From Marinibacterium sp050389775 (GTDB lineage: Bacteria > Pseudomonadota > Alphaproteobacteria > Rhodobacterales > Rhodobacteraceae): 64,000 nt of DNA. The stretch lies in assembly GCF_050389775.1 (NCBI RefSeq), contig NZ_CP177144.1:1984001-2048000 (forward strand), given 5' to 3'. The position numbers were made by a program, and so were the translations under genes. Position 1 is the first letter of the stretch, and each line of letters opens with the position of its first letter. The notes beneath the pieces are model-generated. The model did not search any database and was not told the DNA's origin. It saw only the letters and a program-made list of their open reading frames with translations. Of the stretch, positions 44,352 to 53,141 are shown piece after piece.

Positions 44352-47168
44352 TCAGCCGCGCGGCATCCGCAGCACCACGTTGCGCCCGCCCTTCTGGTAG
44401 CGCAACTCGCTGTCGCCGATGGCCACGATCTGGCCCCCGTCGATCCGGTCGCCAACCTTGACCTTCTTGTAGCGCCCCGACGACAGCCGGACCAGCGCCC
44501 GGCGGTTCGACGGCGTGCCATACACCCCGATCAGGTTGACCTGCCGCAGGTTGATCGCGTTCTTGATCGTCGCCTGCTTGGCCACGCTCGACGGGCTTGG
44601 TCCGGTCGGGCTGGCCGATTGGTTGCGCGGCACCGCCGGCGCATTGCGGCTGGCCGCCGGGGGCGGGGCCGTGGCCACCGGGGCCGCCGCGGCCAGGTTC
44701 GAGGCCGTTGACGCTGCCGCCGCCGGGCCGGCCGACGCGCTCTGGCTTCGCGGCGCCGGAGCCTGGGCTGCTTCCACCGTCGCGGCAAAGCCCGAGGGGC
44801 GTGCCTTGGGTGTCAGTCCGGCCAGGCGCTGATCGGCTTCGCTCAGCAGGATTTCCTCGACCGCATCGGCAATCGTCTCTGGCGGCGCCTGCTCGGGCAA
44901 CTCGGGCTCGTAGGGCCGTTCGCGCGGGCGTACGCCGCCCAGTTCGGCCAGGGTCAGCCCGCCCAGGCGCGAGCGTTCGGCATTTTCAACCAGGTCGCCG
45001 GGCCGGCTGCGCGGCCGGCGGTCGGGCAGGGCCGGCTGCAGGGCCTCTTCGGTCTCGGCCGGCTCGACCCGTGCGGGCGTCGGCGGCGGCACCTTGCTGG
45101 GCTGGCCGAGGTAGACCAGCACCCCGTCCGGTGTCACCGCGCCTTCCGGCGTCGGCTCCACCAGCCCCAGCGCGTCGAGCTTGAAGGCAATCCCCGGGCC
45201 GGCCGGCGAGGCCACGCCCGAGGGGGAGACATCGGTCTCGAAACTGGCTGGGCGGGGCAGGGCCAGCGCGTCCTGGGTCAGCGTCGCGCCGTCGATGGCG
45301 GCGACAAAGAGATCGTCCAGCGTGATCACGCCCGGCGTGCGCGGGTGATCGGGGGCCGTGCTCCAGATGCCGGTCGCGGCGTAGGTCGCAGGGTCGGGTG
45401 CGGCCGCGGGTGCTGCGGGTGCGGCCGCCGGATCGGGTCCGAAATCCGCCAGCGGATCATCGGCCAGCGCTTCGAGATCGGTCGCTGCCCAGGCGTCCTC
45501 GTCCCCGGCCGTGGCAGACATCGCCGCGTCCCCGGCCAATGTGTCGGCCTCTGCGTCTGGCTCGTCGGGTGCCGCCAGCGCATCCAGCACCGCCGCATCG
45601 GTTTCCGACAGGCTGTCTTCGGTCAGCGCCGCCGGGCCGCTGCCATCCAGGGCCAGGTCGGTCTCGGGCAGCAGGTCGGGCGCGTTGTCGGCCCCGGTAT
45701 CCGCCGCGCCCATCTCGGGCCCGTCGCTCAGCACATCGGCCTGCGGCTCGACCCTTTGCACGGGCATGGCCAGGACGCGCGGATCGACTGCCGCCTCGTC
45801 CAGGTTGGCCGCCGGTTCCTCGATCATGACATCGGCCACGACGGGCTCGCGGCTGAACAGCTTGCTGACCGGATTGTCCGTGAAGATCGCGGCAAAGGCC
45901 GCCACGCCGGCCAGCACGATCAACAGGATGACCGTCAGGAACAGGCCGAGGAAGCGCGGCTTGGATCGCTGCGGCGGGGTCTTCTGGCGCGCGCCAAAGA
46001 CCGTCATGCGGGCGGTGTCGTTCTCGGGTTCGGGCAGCGGTTGGGCAGCCATCGCCGGGGCGAGCGCCGGATCGGCAACCACGGGCCGGGACGCGGGCGG
46101 GGGCGGCGCGGGCTGGGCCCTGCGCCGGCTCATGAACCCGGTGCGGGCCGTGCCGTCACCGTCGGCGGCCGGCGGGGCGGCGCGCAGGGTGGCGGCCGCG
46201 GCCTGGGGCGATACGCCCGGCGCGCTGGCCGGTGCCAGCCGCTGCGGGGCGGCGGCCGGGGCCAGCCCGGCCGAGCGTGGCCCGACCTGCGGAGCCGTGG
46301 CCCCGGGTGCCGCAACCGTCGGCGCGGGGCGCGACTGGCGCGGGGGAATGCGCTGATGGGCGGGGATCGGGATGATGTCGGCCGCCTCGGATGCGGGTGT
46401 CTCGTCAGGCCGGGCCCGGCGCGAGGTGAACCCGGCGGGGGCCTCGTCCGGTGTGGCCGGGGGCGGGGCGGGCGGCGTCGGGGCGGCGATCGGCGGATTG
46501 CCGCCGTCCGCGGCCCCCTCTGCGGTCTGGTCCTCGCCGTCCGGCTCCGCCGTGGCCGGGGTGGCGGCCGGATCGACCGTTTCGGCCGGCGGTTCCGGCG
46601 GCTGTGCCGCAGGGGCCGGCCGGGGCCCGCCGATGACCATGGTCGCACCGTCCGGCTCGACCGCGTCACCCGGTGCCAGGACCTTGGCCGCATGGGCCGC
46701 GGGGCCAAAGAACGGCTCGCCCGGGAACGCCGCCGGATCGGGCCGGGCGACAAAGGACACGGGGGCAAAGCCATGCTCCACGGCAAAACCCTCGGCCTCG
46801 GCCAGGGTCTCGCGGGCCACGGCCGCAACATGGGTCAGCGCGCCTTCGGCCGACACGTCAAAGGCCAGCTCGTCCACCGTGTAAGGCGTGGCGCCATCCA
46901 GCGCTCGCGCTGCCGCCTCACGGCGCGCGGCTGGGGGAATATCGCCCGTGTTTACAGTGATATAGCGGATCTGATCCTCGGGCAGCACGATCTTGCTGGC
47001 CAGGGCTTCGGCCGCCGGCGCCCCGGCCTGGGCACGCAGCCCGGCCATGGCCGCGGCCAGGTCGCCCGCGTCCAGACGCACCTCACCGACGGGGTGCCAT
47101 TGGCCTTCCCCGCGCGACAACAACGTGATTCCCTCGAATGACAGAGAGAGTGCAAATCCCGGTTTCAT
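44352..47168 (-). CDS. Large single-pass membrane protein with PilM/GspL-like N terminus and PilP/GspC-like C terminus
   Basis: A 938-residue protein. The N terminus (about 1-150) reads LSLSFEGITLLSRGEGQWHP, then KIVLPEDQIRYITVNTGDIP and GATPYTVDELAFDV, resembling the actin-like GspL/PilM cytoplasmic domain. Residues about 165-395 are Pro/Ala-rich. One membrane helix lies at about 404-429 (RFLGLFLTVILLIVLAGVAA). A long acidic, Pro-rich periplasmic region follows. The end (about 870-938) reads LIGVYGTPSNRRALVRLSSG and VKVGDRIDGGQIVAIGDSEL, like the PilP or GspC homology domain. These parts usually sit in separate proteins. Function unknown. Confidence 0.65.
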   Translation of the reverse strand: MKPGFALSLSFEGITLLSRGEGQWHPVGEVRLDAGDLAAAMAGLRAQAGAPAAEALASKIVLPEDQIRYITVNTGDIPPAARREAAARALDGATPYTVDELAFDVSAEGALTHVAAVARETLAEAEGFAVEHGFAPVSFVARPDPAAFPGEPFFGPAAHAAKVLAPGDAVEPDGATMVIGGPRPAPAAQPPEPPAETVDPAATPATAEPDGEDQTAEGAADGGNPPIAAPTPPAPPPATPDEAPAGFTSRRARPDETPASEAADIIPIPAHQRIPPRQSRPAPTVAAPGATAPQVGPRSAGLAPAAAPQRLAPASAPGVSPQAAAATLRAAPPAADGDGTARTGFMSRRRAQPAPPPPASRPVVADPALAPAMAAQPLPEPENDTARMTVFGARQKTPPQRSKPRFLGLFLTVILLIVLAGVAAFAAIFTDNPVSKLFSREPVVADVMIEEPAANLDEAAVDPRVLAMPVQRVEPQADVLSDGPEMGAADTGADNAPDLLPETDLALDGSGPAALTEDSLSETDAAVLDALAAPDEPDAEADTLAGDAAMSATAGDEDAWAATDLEALADDPLADFGPDPAAAPAAPAAAPDPATYAATGIWSTAPDHPRTPGVITLDDLFVAAIDGATLTQDALALPRPASFETDVSPSGVASPAGPGIAFKLDALGLVEPTPEGAVTPDGVLVYLGQPSKVPPPTPARVEPAETEEALQPALPDRRPRSRPGDLVENAERSRLGGLTLAELGGVRPRERPYEPELPEQAPPETIADAVEEILLSEADQRLAGLTPKARPSGFAATVEAAQAPAPRSQSASAGPAAAASTASNLAAAAPVATAPPPAASRNAPAVPRNQSASPTGPSPSSVAKQATIKNAINLRQVNLIGVYGTPSNRRALVRLSSGRYKKVKVGDRIDGGQIVAIGDSELRYQKGGRNVVLRMPRG

Positions 47169-47343
47169 ACTGCTACGACTTCTGCATTCCGTCCGGCGGT
47201 TCTGGTCCCGGCGGCACCCATGATACCTCGTCCATCCAGTTTACTGGTTTCCGTCGCGGAGGAAAAGGAAAACGCGCGACCGCCCCTTGTCGGCGCCCCG
47301 TTGCCGGACCCATCTTTAGGGTCCAAATCTACGGAGGATTGGT

Positions 47344-48075
47344 ATGCAGAGGATTAAGAGCGGGCTGAGAAATGGCACCTTCGCCCTGATGGTTGGCCTG
47401 GCCGCCGGATTGGCCGCCCAGGTGACCCCCGGCGAAGCCCGGGCCGACAGCCCCCTGCGCGAGATCACGGTGTCGGGCCAGGGCAGCGTGGCCGCCGGCC
47501 CGGACATGGCCACGATCACCATCGGCGTGACCGAACAGGCCGACGAGGCCCGCGACGCCATGCAGCAGGCCTCGGTCTCGGTCAGCGCGATCCTGGAACG
47601 GCTGGGCGAGATGGGCATCGACCCGTCCGACATCCAGACCCGCCGGCTGACCGTCAACCCGGTCTGGTCCAACCGCCGCAGCGGCGATGAACCGGCCCAG
47701 ATCACCGGGTTCGTCGCGTCCAATGCCATCAGCCTGCGCATCCGCGACCTGTCGAGCCTGGGTGGCGTGCTGGACCAGATCCTGGCCGAAGGGGCCAATG
47801 ATTTCGGCGGGCTGCAATTCTCGCTGCAGGATCCCGAACCGCTGGTCAACGATGCCCGCCGGGCCGCCGTGGCCGATGCCATGGCCAAGGCCCAGCTGTA
47901 CGCCGAGGCCGCCGGCGTGACGCTGGGCCCGGTGCAAAGCCTGTCCGAACAGGGCGGCAACCCCCGGCCGATGATGATGGAAATGGCCGCTGCCCGGGAT
48001 GTCTCGGTACCCGTGGCCCAGGGCGAGGTCACGGTCGAGTCCTCGGTCACCATGGTCTTCACCATCGCCGACTGA
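47344..48075 (+). CDS. SIMPL domain (DUF541) periplasmic protein
   Basis: A 243-residue exported protein with signal sequence (FALMVGLAAGLAAQ, cleavage after EARA). The SIMPL domain begins REITVSGQGSVAAGPDMATI and ends in ESSVTMVFTIAD. Relatives (BP26/OMP28, YggE) form ring-like oligomers with ill-defined roles. A 6-bp hairpin (GGACCC/GGGTCC, 47306-47324) sits in the leader, followed by the GGAGG ribosome site. A terminator lies at 48093. Confidence 0.9.
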   Translation: MQRIKSGLRNGTFALMVGLAAGLAAQVTPGEARADSPLREITVSGQGSVAAGPDMATITIGVTEQADEARDAMQQASVSVSAILERLGEMGIDPSDIQTRRLTVNPVWSNRRSGDEPAQITGFVASNAISLRIRDLSSLGGVLDQILAEGANDFGGLQFSLQDPEPLVNDARRAAVADAMAKAQLYAEAAGVTLGPVQSLSEQGGNPRPMMMEMAAARDVSVPVAQGEVTVESSVTMVFTIAD

Positions 48076-48092
48076 CCCTTTCGGGCCGTGCC

Positions 48093-48126
48093 GGGCCGGC
48101 GGGGGCGATCCTCCGCCGGCCCGTTT
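48093..48126. terminator. Bidirectional terminator between SIMPL gene and metY
   Basis: GGGCCGGCGG (48093-48102) pairs with CCGCCGGCCC (48113-48122), followed by GTTT. It separates two convergent genes and could serve both. Confidence 0.65.
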
Positions 48127-48130
48127 CCCG

Positions 48131-49423
48131 TCAGGCCGTGGCCTTGGTCAGCGCCTGGTCCAGGTCGCCGATCAGGTCGTCGGCATCCTCGATCCCGATC
48201 GACACGCGCACCATGTCCGGCCCGGCCCCGGCCGCTTCCTGCTGCTCGGGCGTCAGCTGGCGGTGGGTGGTCGAGGCCGAGTGGATGATCAGCGAGCGGG
48301 TATCGCCCAGGTTGGCCACGTGGCTGAAGATCTCAAGCGCATTGACCAGCTTCACGCAGGCCTCGTAGCCGCCCTTGACCGAGAAGGTGAACAGCCCGCC
48401 GGCGCCCTTGGGGCAGATCCGCGCGACCCGGTCGTTGTAGGGCGACGAGGGCAGCCCGGCATAGGTCACCTTGCCGATGCGCGGATCGGCTTCCAGCCAG
48501 CGGGCGAGTTTCTCGGCATTGGCCACGTGGCGGTCCATCCGCAGCGACAGGGTCTCGATGCCCATCAGCGTGTAATGGGCGGCCTGGGGGTTCATCGTCA
48601 TGCCCAGGTCGCGCAGGCCCACGGCGATGCCATGGAAGGTAAAGGCCAGGGGGCCGAAGGTCTCGTGGAAGGTCAGCCCGTGATAGGCCGGCTCGGGCGC
48701 CGAGAGCGAGGGGAACTTGTCCGAGGCCGACCAGTCGAACCGCCCGGAATCGACGATCGCCCCGCCGGTCACCGTGCCGTTGCCGGTCAGGTACTTGGTC
48801 GTCGAATGCACGACCAGCGTGGCCCCGTGGTCGATCGGCCGGCAGAGGTAGGGCGTGGCCGAGGTATTGTCGACGATCAGCGGCAGCCCGGCGGCATCGG
48901 CCACGGCGGAGACGGCATCGAGATCGGTGATGTAGCCGCCCGGGTTGGCGATGGATTCGCAGAACACCGCCCGGGTGTCATCGTCGATCGCCGCCTTCAG
49001 GGCATCGAGGTCGTCGAAATCGACGAACTTGGCCGACCAGCCGAACCGCTTGATGGTCTGGCTGAACTGGGTGACCGTGCCGCCGTACAGCCGGGTCGAC
49101 ACGACCACGTTGCGCCCGGGGCCCATCAGGGGGAACAGGGCCATGATCTGGGCGGCATGGCCCGACGAACAGCAAACCCCGCCGACCCCGCCTTCCAGCG
49201 TTGCGATGCGCTCCTGCAGCACGGCAACGGTCGGGTTGGTCAGGCGGGAATAGATGAAGCCCACTTCCTGCAGGTTGAACAGCGCCGCGGCGTGGTCGGC
49301 ATCGCGAAAGACATAGGCCGTGGTCTGATAGATCGGCGTCTGCCGCGCGCCGGTGGCCGGGTCGGGCCGCGCGCCGGCATGGATCTGCAACGTGTCGAAG
49401 CCGTAGACGGGGGCGTCGGTCAT
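48131..49423 (-). CDS. metY: O-acetylhomoserine sulfhydrylase/aminocarboxypropyltransferase
   Basis: A 430-residue PLP enzyme of the Cys/Met metabolism family that makes homocysteine from O-acetylhomoserine and sulfide. The PLP lysine lies in VVHSTTKYLTGNG (about residue 208). The start reads YGFDTLQIHAGARPDPATGA, the middle holds EGGVGGVCCSSGHAAQIMAL, and the end LTPEQQEAAGAGPDMVRVSIG. The GGGAGGA site precedes the ATG. The leader carries hairpins (see 49424-49500). Confidence 0.95.
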   Translation of the reverse strand: MTDAPVYGFDTLQIHAGARPDPATGARQTPIYQTTAYVFRDADHAAALFNLQEVGFIYSRLTNPTVAVLQERIATLEGGVGGVCCSSGHAAQIMALFPLMGPGRNVVVSTRLYGGTVTQFSQTIKRFGWSAKFVDFDDLDALKAAIDDDTRAVFCESIANPGGYITDLDAVSAVADAAGLPLIVDNTSATPYLCRPIDHGATLVVHSTTKYLTGNGTVTGGAIVDSGRFDWSASDKFPSLSAPEPAYHGLTFHETFGPLAFTFHGIAVGLRDLGMTMNPQAAHYTLMGIETLSLRMDRHVANAEKLARWLEADPRIGKVTYAGLPSSPYNDRVARICPKGAGGLFTFSVKGGYEACVKLVNALEIFSHVANLGDTRSLIIHSASTTHRQLTPEQQEAAGAGPDMVRVSIGIEDADDLIGDLDQALTKATA

Positions 49424-49500
49424 GGTGTCCTCCCAAACTGGTTAGTCAGCGCCGAACCCCGGCGCCGCCCCTGTCTAGGCCCTTTGACGTGGCGGCACAA
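49424..49500 (-). promoter_or_regulatory. Structured metY leader, possible SAM-sensing element
   Basis: Reading on the minus strand, GCCGCCACGTCAAA (about 49483-49496) resembles the conserved GCAGCCACGUNAAA core of SAM-II-type riboswitches, and a 6-bp hairpin GCGCCG/CGGCGC follows about 30 bases later, before the ribosome site. The other conserved SAM-II segment (GCUAAA) is not clearly present. Methionine genes in alphaproteobacteria often carry such riboswitches. This call is weak. Confidence 0.25.
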
Positions 49501-49752
49501 CGCGCCCCGAAGCGCCCCGGCGTGACCCCGCGTGCGGCCCGTTCCCGCACGCCTGCCACCCTCGTCCCGGTCCCGTCCCGCGCTGCTTCTTCGACCCGGC
49601 TATCGGCCCATCGCCGCATTCTTGTTCCGGCCACCGCGATCCCGGCCCGTCCCCGGGCTCCCACCCCGGCGAACGTTGCCCTGGCCTTGCCGTCCCGCGG
49701 CCCACCCCGCCCGGGACCGGGCCGGCCCTGACCCCCGAAGCGCCCCGGCTGC

Positions 49753-49777
49753 TGCTTCTTTCTCTTTCCAAATATCC
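49753..49777 (+). repeat. Interspersed 25-base motif, copy 5
   Basis: The copy reads TGCTTCTTTCTCTTT, CC, then AAATATCC, followed by GGCCGG. It is 42 bases downstream of the stop of the minus-strand glycosyltransferase gene, as copy 3 is for the DUF1489 gene. Confidence 0.85.
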
Positions 49778-49819
49778 GGCCGGACATTGCCGCCCCCGCG
49801 CCCCGTCCGGGCAGGGGCC

Positions 49820-50869
49820 TCAGCGCATCCAGAACCCGTTGTCCTTGATCCGGTTGCGGATCGCCTGTTCCCGCCGGGGCAGGTCCTCGCGGTCGAACAG
49901 CGCCCGCACCTTCCGGCCGCGCCCCTGGAAGATCATCCGCTTCATCGGCTCGTGACCCTTCAGCACCTTCTTGATCCAGTTCGGCGCCGTCACCTCTTCC
50001 AGCACCTCGACCACCCGGTCGCTTTCGCGCGCGTAAAGCAGCGGCAACAGCCGGTAATGACAGCTCACCGCCCCGTCCAGCAGCCCCTCGGGCAGGGTCC
50101 GCTTGCCCCCGCCCAGCGACCGGATCACCAGCGGCAGCGCGACCTGGTCCAGCCAGGGATCCAGGCTCTGGCAGACCAGCGGGGCGGGCGGGTCGTCGCG
50201 GATCGACAGCGCATAGTCGAGGAACCGCTGGCCCATCACCCGCGGGCAGTGGTAAAAGAAGAACCCCGCGTTGAAATAGAGATAGCGCTGCCAGTATTCG
50301 CGCGGCCAGCCCGGGTCCTGGCTGGCCTCGAAATCCAGCCCGAACCGCGTGTAGAGCGCGCCCCAGATCTCTTCGTAGCCCGGCCCGTAAAGCTCGATCT
50401 TGGGCCAGGTCCCCTCGCGCCGCAGCGAGGCCGTGGGCCGGTCGAAATCAAAGGGCACGCGGGCCAGGTCGCCGGTGATCAGCGTGTCGCTGTCGAAGAA
50501 CACGAACGGCTCGCCCTCGGGCAGGGCCAGCAGCGCCTCGATCTTGTTGCCATAGGGATAAGACGACCCGAAATGGTGGCTCTCGAAGGGCAGGATCTCG
50601 GCGCCCAGCCGGTCGTAGAGCGCCAGCATCCCGTCGTCCTTCACCGCCGGGTCGCTGCCCCAGAGCGGTCCCGCTTGCGGGACGGCGATGAACAGCCGGC
50701 CGGCGAAATCCGGCGCATTGGCCCGCAGCGACGCCGCAAAGACCGCCGCCTCATAGGACAGCCGGCCGGCCTGGGCCACGATCACCACGTTGAACACCGC
50801 CGGATCGGCGGCCAGTCCAGGCGGGGTCGGGCGGATTGGGGATTGGCTGGGACCCATGGGTTTTGCCAT
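49820..50869 (-). CDS. Glycosyltransferase-like protein (GT-A fold)
   Basis: A 349-residue protein with a nucleotide-sugar-type start (FNVVIVAQAGRLSYEAAVFA) and a D-x-D metal motif in VFFDSDTLITGDL. The central segment GPGYEEIWGALYTRFGLDF and HCPRVMGQRFLDYALSI are conserved-looking. The acceptor is unknown. No signal sequence. It is divergent from the small exported protein gene. Confidence 0.6.
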   Translation of the reverse strand: MAKPMGPSQSPIRPTPPGLAADPAVFNVVIVAQAGRLSYEAAVFAASLRANAPDFAGRLFIAVPQAGPLWGSDPAVKDDGMLALYDRLGAEILPFESHHFGSSYPYGNKIEALLALPEGEPFVFFDSDTLITGDLARVPFDFDRPTASLRREGTWPKIELYGPGYEEIWGALYTRFGLDFEASQDPGWPREYWQRYLYFNAGFFFYHCPRVMGQRFLDYALSIRDDPPAPLVCQSLDPWLDQVALPLVIRSLGGGKRTLPEGLLDGAVSCHYRLLPLLYARESDRVVEVLEEVTAPNWIKKVLKGHEPMKRMIFQGRGRKVRALFDREDLPRREQAIRNRIKDNGFWMR

Positions 50870-50974
50870 ACTCGCGTCGCGGGCATTATCGCCCCGTTTG
50901 GTTCAGACTTATTAGCCCCGTCCGGCCGGGTCAAACCCCGCGCCCCGTGGCATCGCATTTCGATTGGATACCGC

Positions 50975-51436
50975 ATGTTCCGCCAATTGTTTTCCCGGCA
51001 TTCCGCCCGTCTCCTGCCCATCTTCTGCCTGCCCTTGCTGACCGCCCTGGCCTTGCCGGTCGCCGCGCAAGAGGCCAACACCGGCCGGTTCACCACCGCC
51101 GAAGAGGTCCGCCCTGTTCTCGACATCACCCGGACCTCCTGGGTGGCCATCGGCGAATATGACGGCAACGACTGGCTTTACGTCACCCAGGTCATGTCCT
51201 GGCGTTGCGGGCTGGAGGAAATGCGCGTGGCCGTCAACGATGCCCCGGCCGAGATCTGGCCGCTGATCGACTGCCATGTCGAGACCAACGCGCCCAATGC
51301 CATCCATTCCGACGATCCCACCCCGGCCCGGCGCTTTCCGCTGGACCATGTCCAGAAGGTGCGGGTCGAGCTGACGCTGGACGATGGCACGACGATGGCC
51401 CAGGTCTTCGAGCGCAAGGGCGTCAAAATCAACTGA
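50975..51436 (+). CDS. Hypothetical exported protein, 153 residues
   Basis: A signal peptide (LLPIFCLPLLTALALPVAAQ, cleavage near residue 31) precedes a domain of about 120 residues with TSWVAIGEYDGNDWLYVTQV, two cysteines (SWRCGLEEMRV and IDCHVETNAP) that could form a disulfide, and a charged C terminus ending ERKGVKIN. It looks like small secreted Rhodobacterales proteins of unknown role. It is divergent from the glycosyltransferase gene, 105 bases away. Confidence 0.7.
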   Translation: MFRQLFSRHSARLLPIFCLPLLTALALPVAAQEANTGRFTTAEEVRPVLDITRTSWVAIGEYDGNDWLYVTQVMSWRCGLEEMRVAVNDAPAEIWPLIDCHVETNAPNAIHSDDPTPARRFPLDHVQKVRVELTLDDGTTMAQVFERKGVKIN

Positions 51437-51807
51437 GCGCCCGTCCGTGCGGGGCGGCCGCCCGCGCCCAAGGGCCTAACAATGCCATTAGGGGGCGGCC
51501 GATATCGGCGCGCCCCAGGCTTGGCGCTCCTCGCATGTCCTGCGCTTGCCAGCGCCGGAGTGGCCGACGCTGCCGGGACTCGGGCCTGTCCTGCGTCCGG
51601 TCCCTGTCGCAACAGGTGCGCCGGGCCCACGCCGAACCGGCCGCCTGGGTCCGTATCCCGCACAACGACACCCCTCGCTACCCGCTTCGGCCTCGCCGGC
51701 TGTGGGCGCGGCTGTCCCTTCAAGGGCGCGGCCATATCGCACGCGCCCCAGGTCACACTGCCCGGGCGGCCGTCTGCCCGGCCCCCCGGGAGGGGCCGGC
51801 GCGGTGA
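51437..51807. other. Gene-free gap with a degenerate duplicate
   Basis: No coding frame stands out. A 25-base block at 51495-51519 (GCGGCCGATATCGG, then CGCGCCCCAGG) recurs imperfectly at 51728-51752 (GCGGCCATATCGCA, then CGCGCCCCAGG). A small palindrome, CCTAA/TTAGG around an 8-base loop, lies at 51475-51492. Confidence 0.45.
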
Positions 51808-52875
51808 TCAAGGCTTCAGCGTGCGGTCGAGGCAGGCCAGCCAGTTGTCGCAGGCCAGCTTGGACACCAGCTTGGGCCCGTAGCCGTGGGCGGCCATGGC
51901 CTCCAGCAGGCGCGGCACGCCGGTCACGTCGCCGATGGCCTCGGGGATCACCGCCCCGTCGAAATCCGACCCCAGCCCGACGTGATCCTCGCCCAGCTTC
52001 TCCATCAGGTAATCCAGATGGCGCAGCATCGGGTCAAAGCCCATGGCCGGGTCCGACACCCCGTCCTCGGCCAGGAAGAAGGTCGCAAAGTTCAGCCCGA
52101 CCATGCCGCCGGAATCGCGGATCTGGCCCAGCTGGCGATCCGTCAGGTTGCGCGCCGAGGAGCAGACGGCATGGGCGTTGGAATGGCTGGCCACCAGCGG
52201 CGCATCCGACAGCCGGGCCACGTCGTCGACCCCGGCCGCGTTGAGGTGCGACAGGTCGATCAGGATGCCCAGCTCGTTGCACAGCCGCACCAGGTCCTTG
52301 CCTGCCTCGGTCAGGCCCGGGCCGGTGTCGGGATCGCCCGGGTAGCGCATCGGCACGCCATGGCCGAAGATCGTCGGCCGGCTCCAGACCGGGCCGAGCG
52401 AGCGCAGGCCCATCTCGTGGAAGAGGTAGAGCGCATCCAGGTCCGGCCCGATCGCCTCGGCGCCTTCCATGTGCAGCACCCCGGCAATGCGCCCCCAGTC
52501 GATCGCCGCGCGGATGTCGCGGGGCGTGCGGCAGATGGCGAAATCCTCGGGCGCGCTGCGTTCCATCCAGTGCAGCAGGCCGACCATGGTCATCGCCGTG
52601 GCCTGGCTGATGTCATGGGTCATCAGCGGCGGCAGCGGCAGGTCGTAGGGCGGGTTGGCCATCAGGGCCATGAAATCGGTGGCCTCGCCGGTCTGCACCG
52701 GCGGGACGAAGACGGCAAACAGCCCGCCGACAAAGCCCGCCTCCTTCATCCTCTTCAGGTCCAGGTGGCCCTGGCCGGTATCGCCCAGCCAGAGATCTTC
52801 GCGCGGGGTGTCCGAGGTCATCAGCCGCAGCAGATAGTCGTTATGTCCGTCGAAATAGGGAAGGGGGGAGGTCAT
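51808..52875 (-). CDS. Membrane dipeptidase (peptidase M19)
   Basis: A 355-residue zinc dipeptidase. Ligand motifs in order are FDGHNDYLL (His-x-Asp), HMEGAEAIG (Glu), DLSHLN (His) and SHSNAHAV (His), with GSDFDGAV later. Relatives cleave dipeptides, including D-configured ones. There is no signal peptide, so it is likely cytoplasmic. The ATG at 52875 begins MTSPLPYFDGHND; longer frames upstream are not conserved in character. Confidence 0.93.
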   Translation of the reverse strand: MTSPLPYFDGHNDYLLRLMTSDTPREDLWLGDTGQGHLDLKRMKEAGFVGGLFAVFVPPVQTGEATDFMALMANPPYDLPLPPLMTHDISQATAMTMVGLLHWMERSAPEDFAICRTPRDIRAAIDWGRIAGVLHMEGAEAIGPDLDALYLFHEMGLRSLGPVWSRPTIFGHGVPMRYPGDPDTGPGLTEAGKDLVRLCNELGILIDLSHLNAAGVDDVARLSDAPLVASHSNAHAVCSSARNLTDRQLGQIRDSGGMVGLNFATFFLAEDGVSDPAMGFDPMLRHLDYLMEKLGEDHVGLGSDFDGAVIPEAIGDVTGVPRLLEAMAAHGYGPKLVSKLACDNWLACLDRTLKP

Positions 52876-53141
52876 GCGTCGGGATCTTTCCGGAAATGCA
52901 GGCAACGGGCCGGGTCTAGCATGGGCCGGAGCCGGGATCGAAGGGGGCGCGTGGGGGCCGGCGGGCAGGGGGTGTCGAATTTGTCCGGGCGCCGGGAGCA
53001 AACGCCGCAGCTTTGGGCGGGAACCGGCCCGGGCGGGCAGAAAGGCTTTGAACTTTGCCCCCGGCCTGACGTAACGCCACGGGCAAGACCCGGACCGTGC
53101 CGAGCCGCCGCCCGGGGCAACGTCACGTGCCGAGGTGCCCC

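Larger units (their letters stand above)
49424..49819. other. Gap between metY and glycosyltransferase gene
   Basis: No convincing gene in 396 bases. It holds the metY leader, then about 250 bases of irregular C-rich sequence without codon bias, then the interspersed motif copy 5 (49753-49777). Confidence 0.5.
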
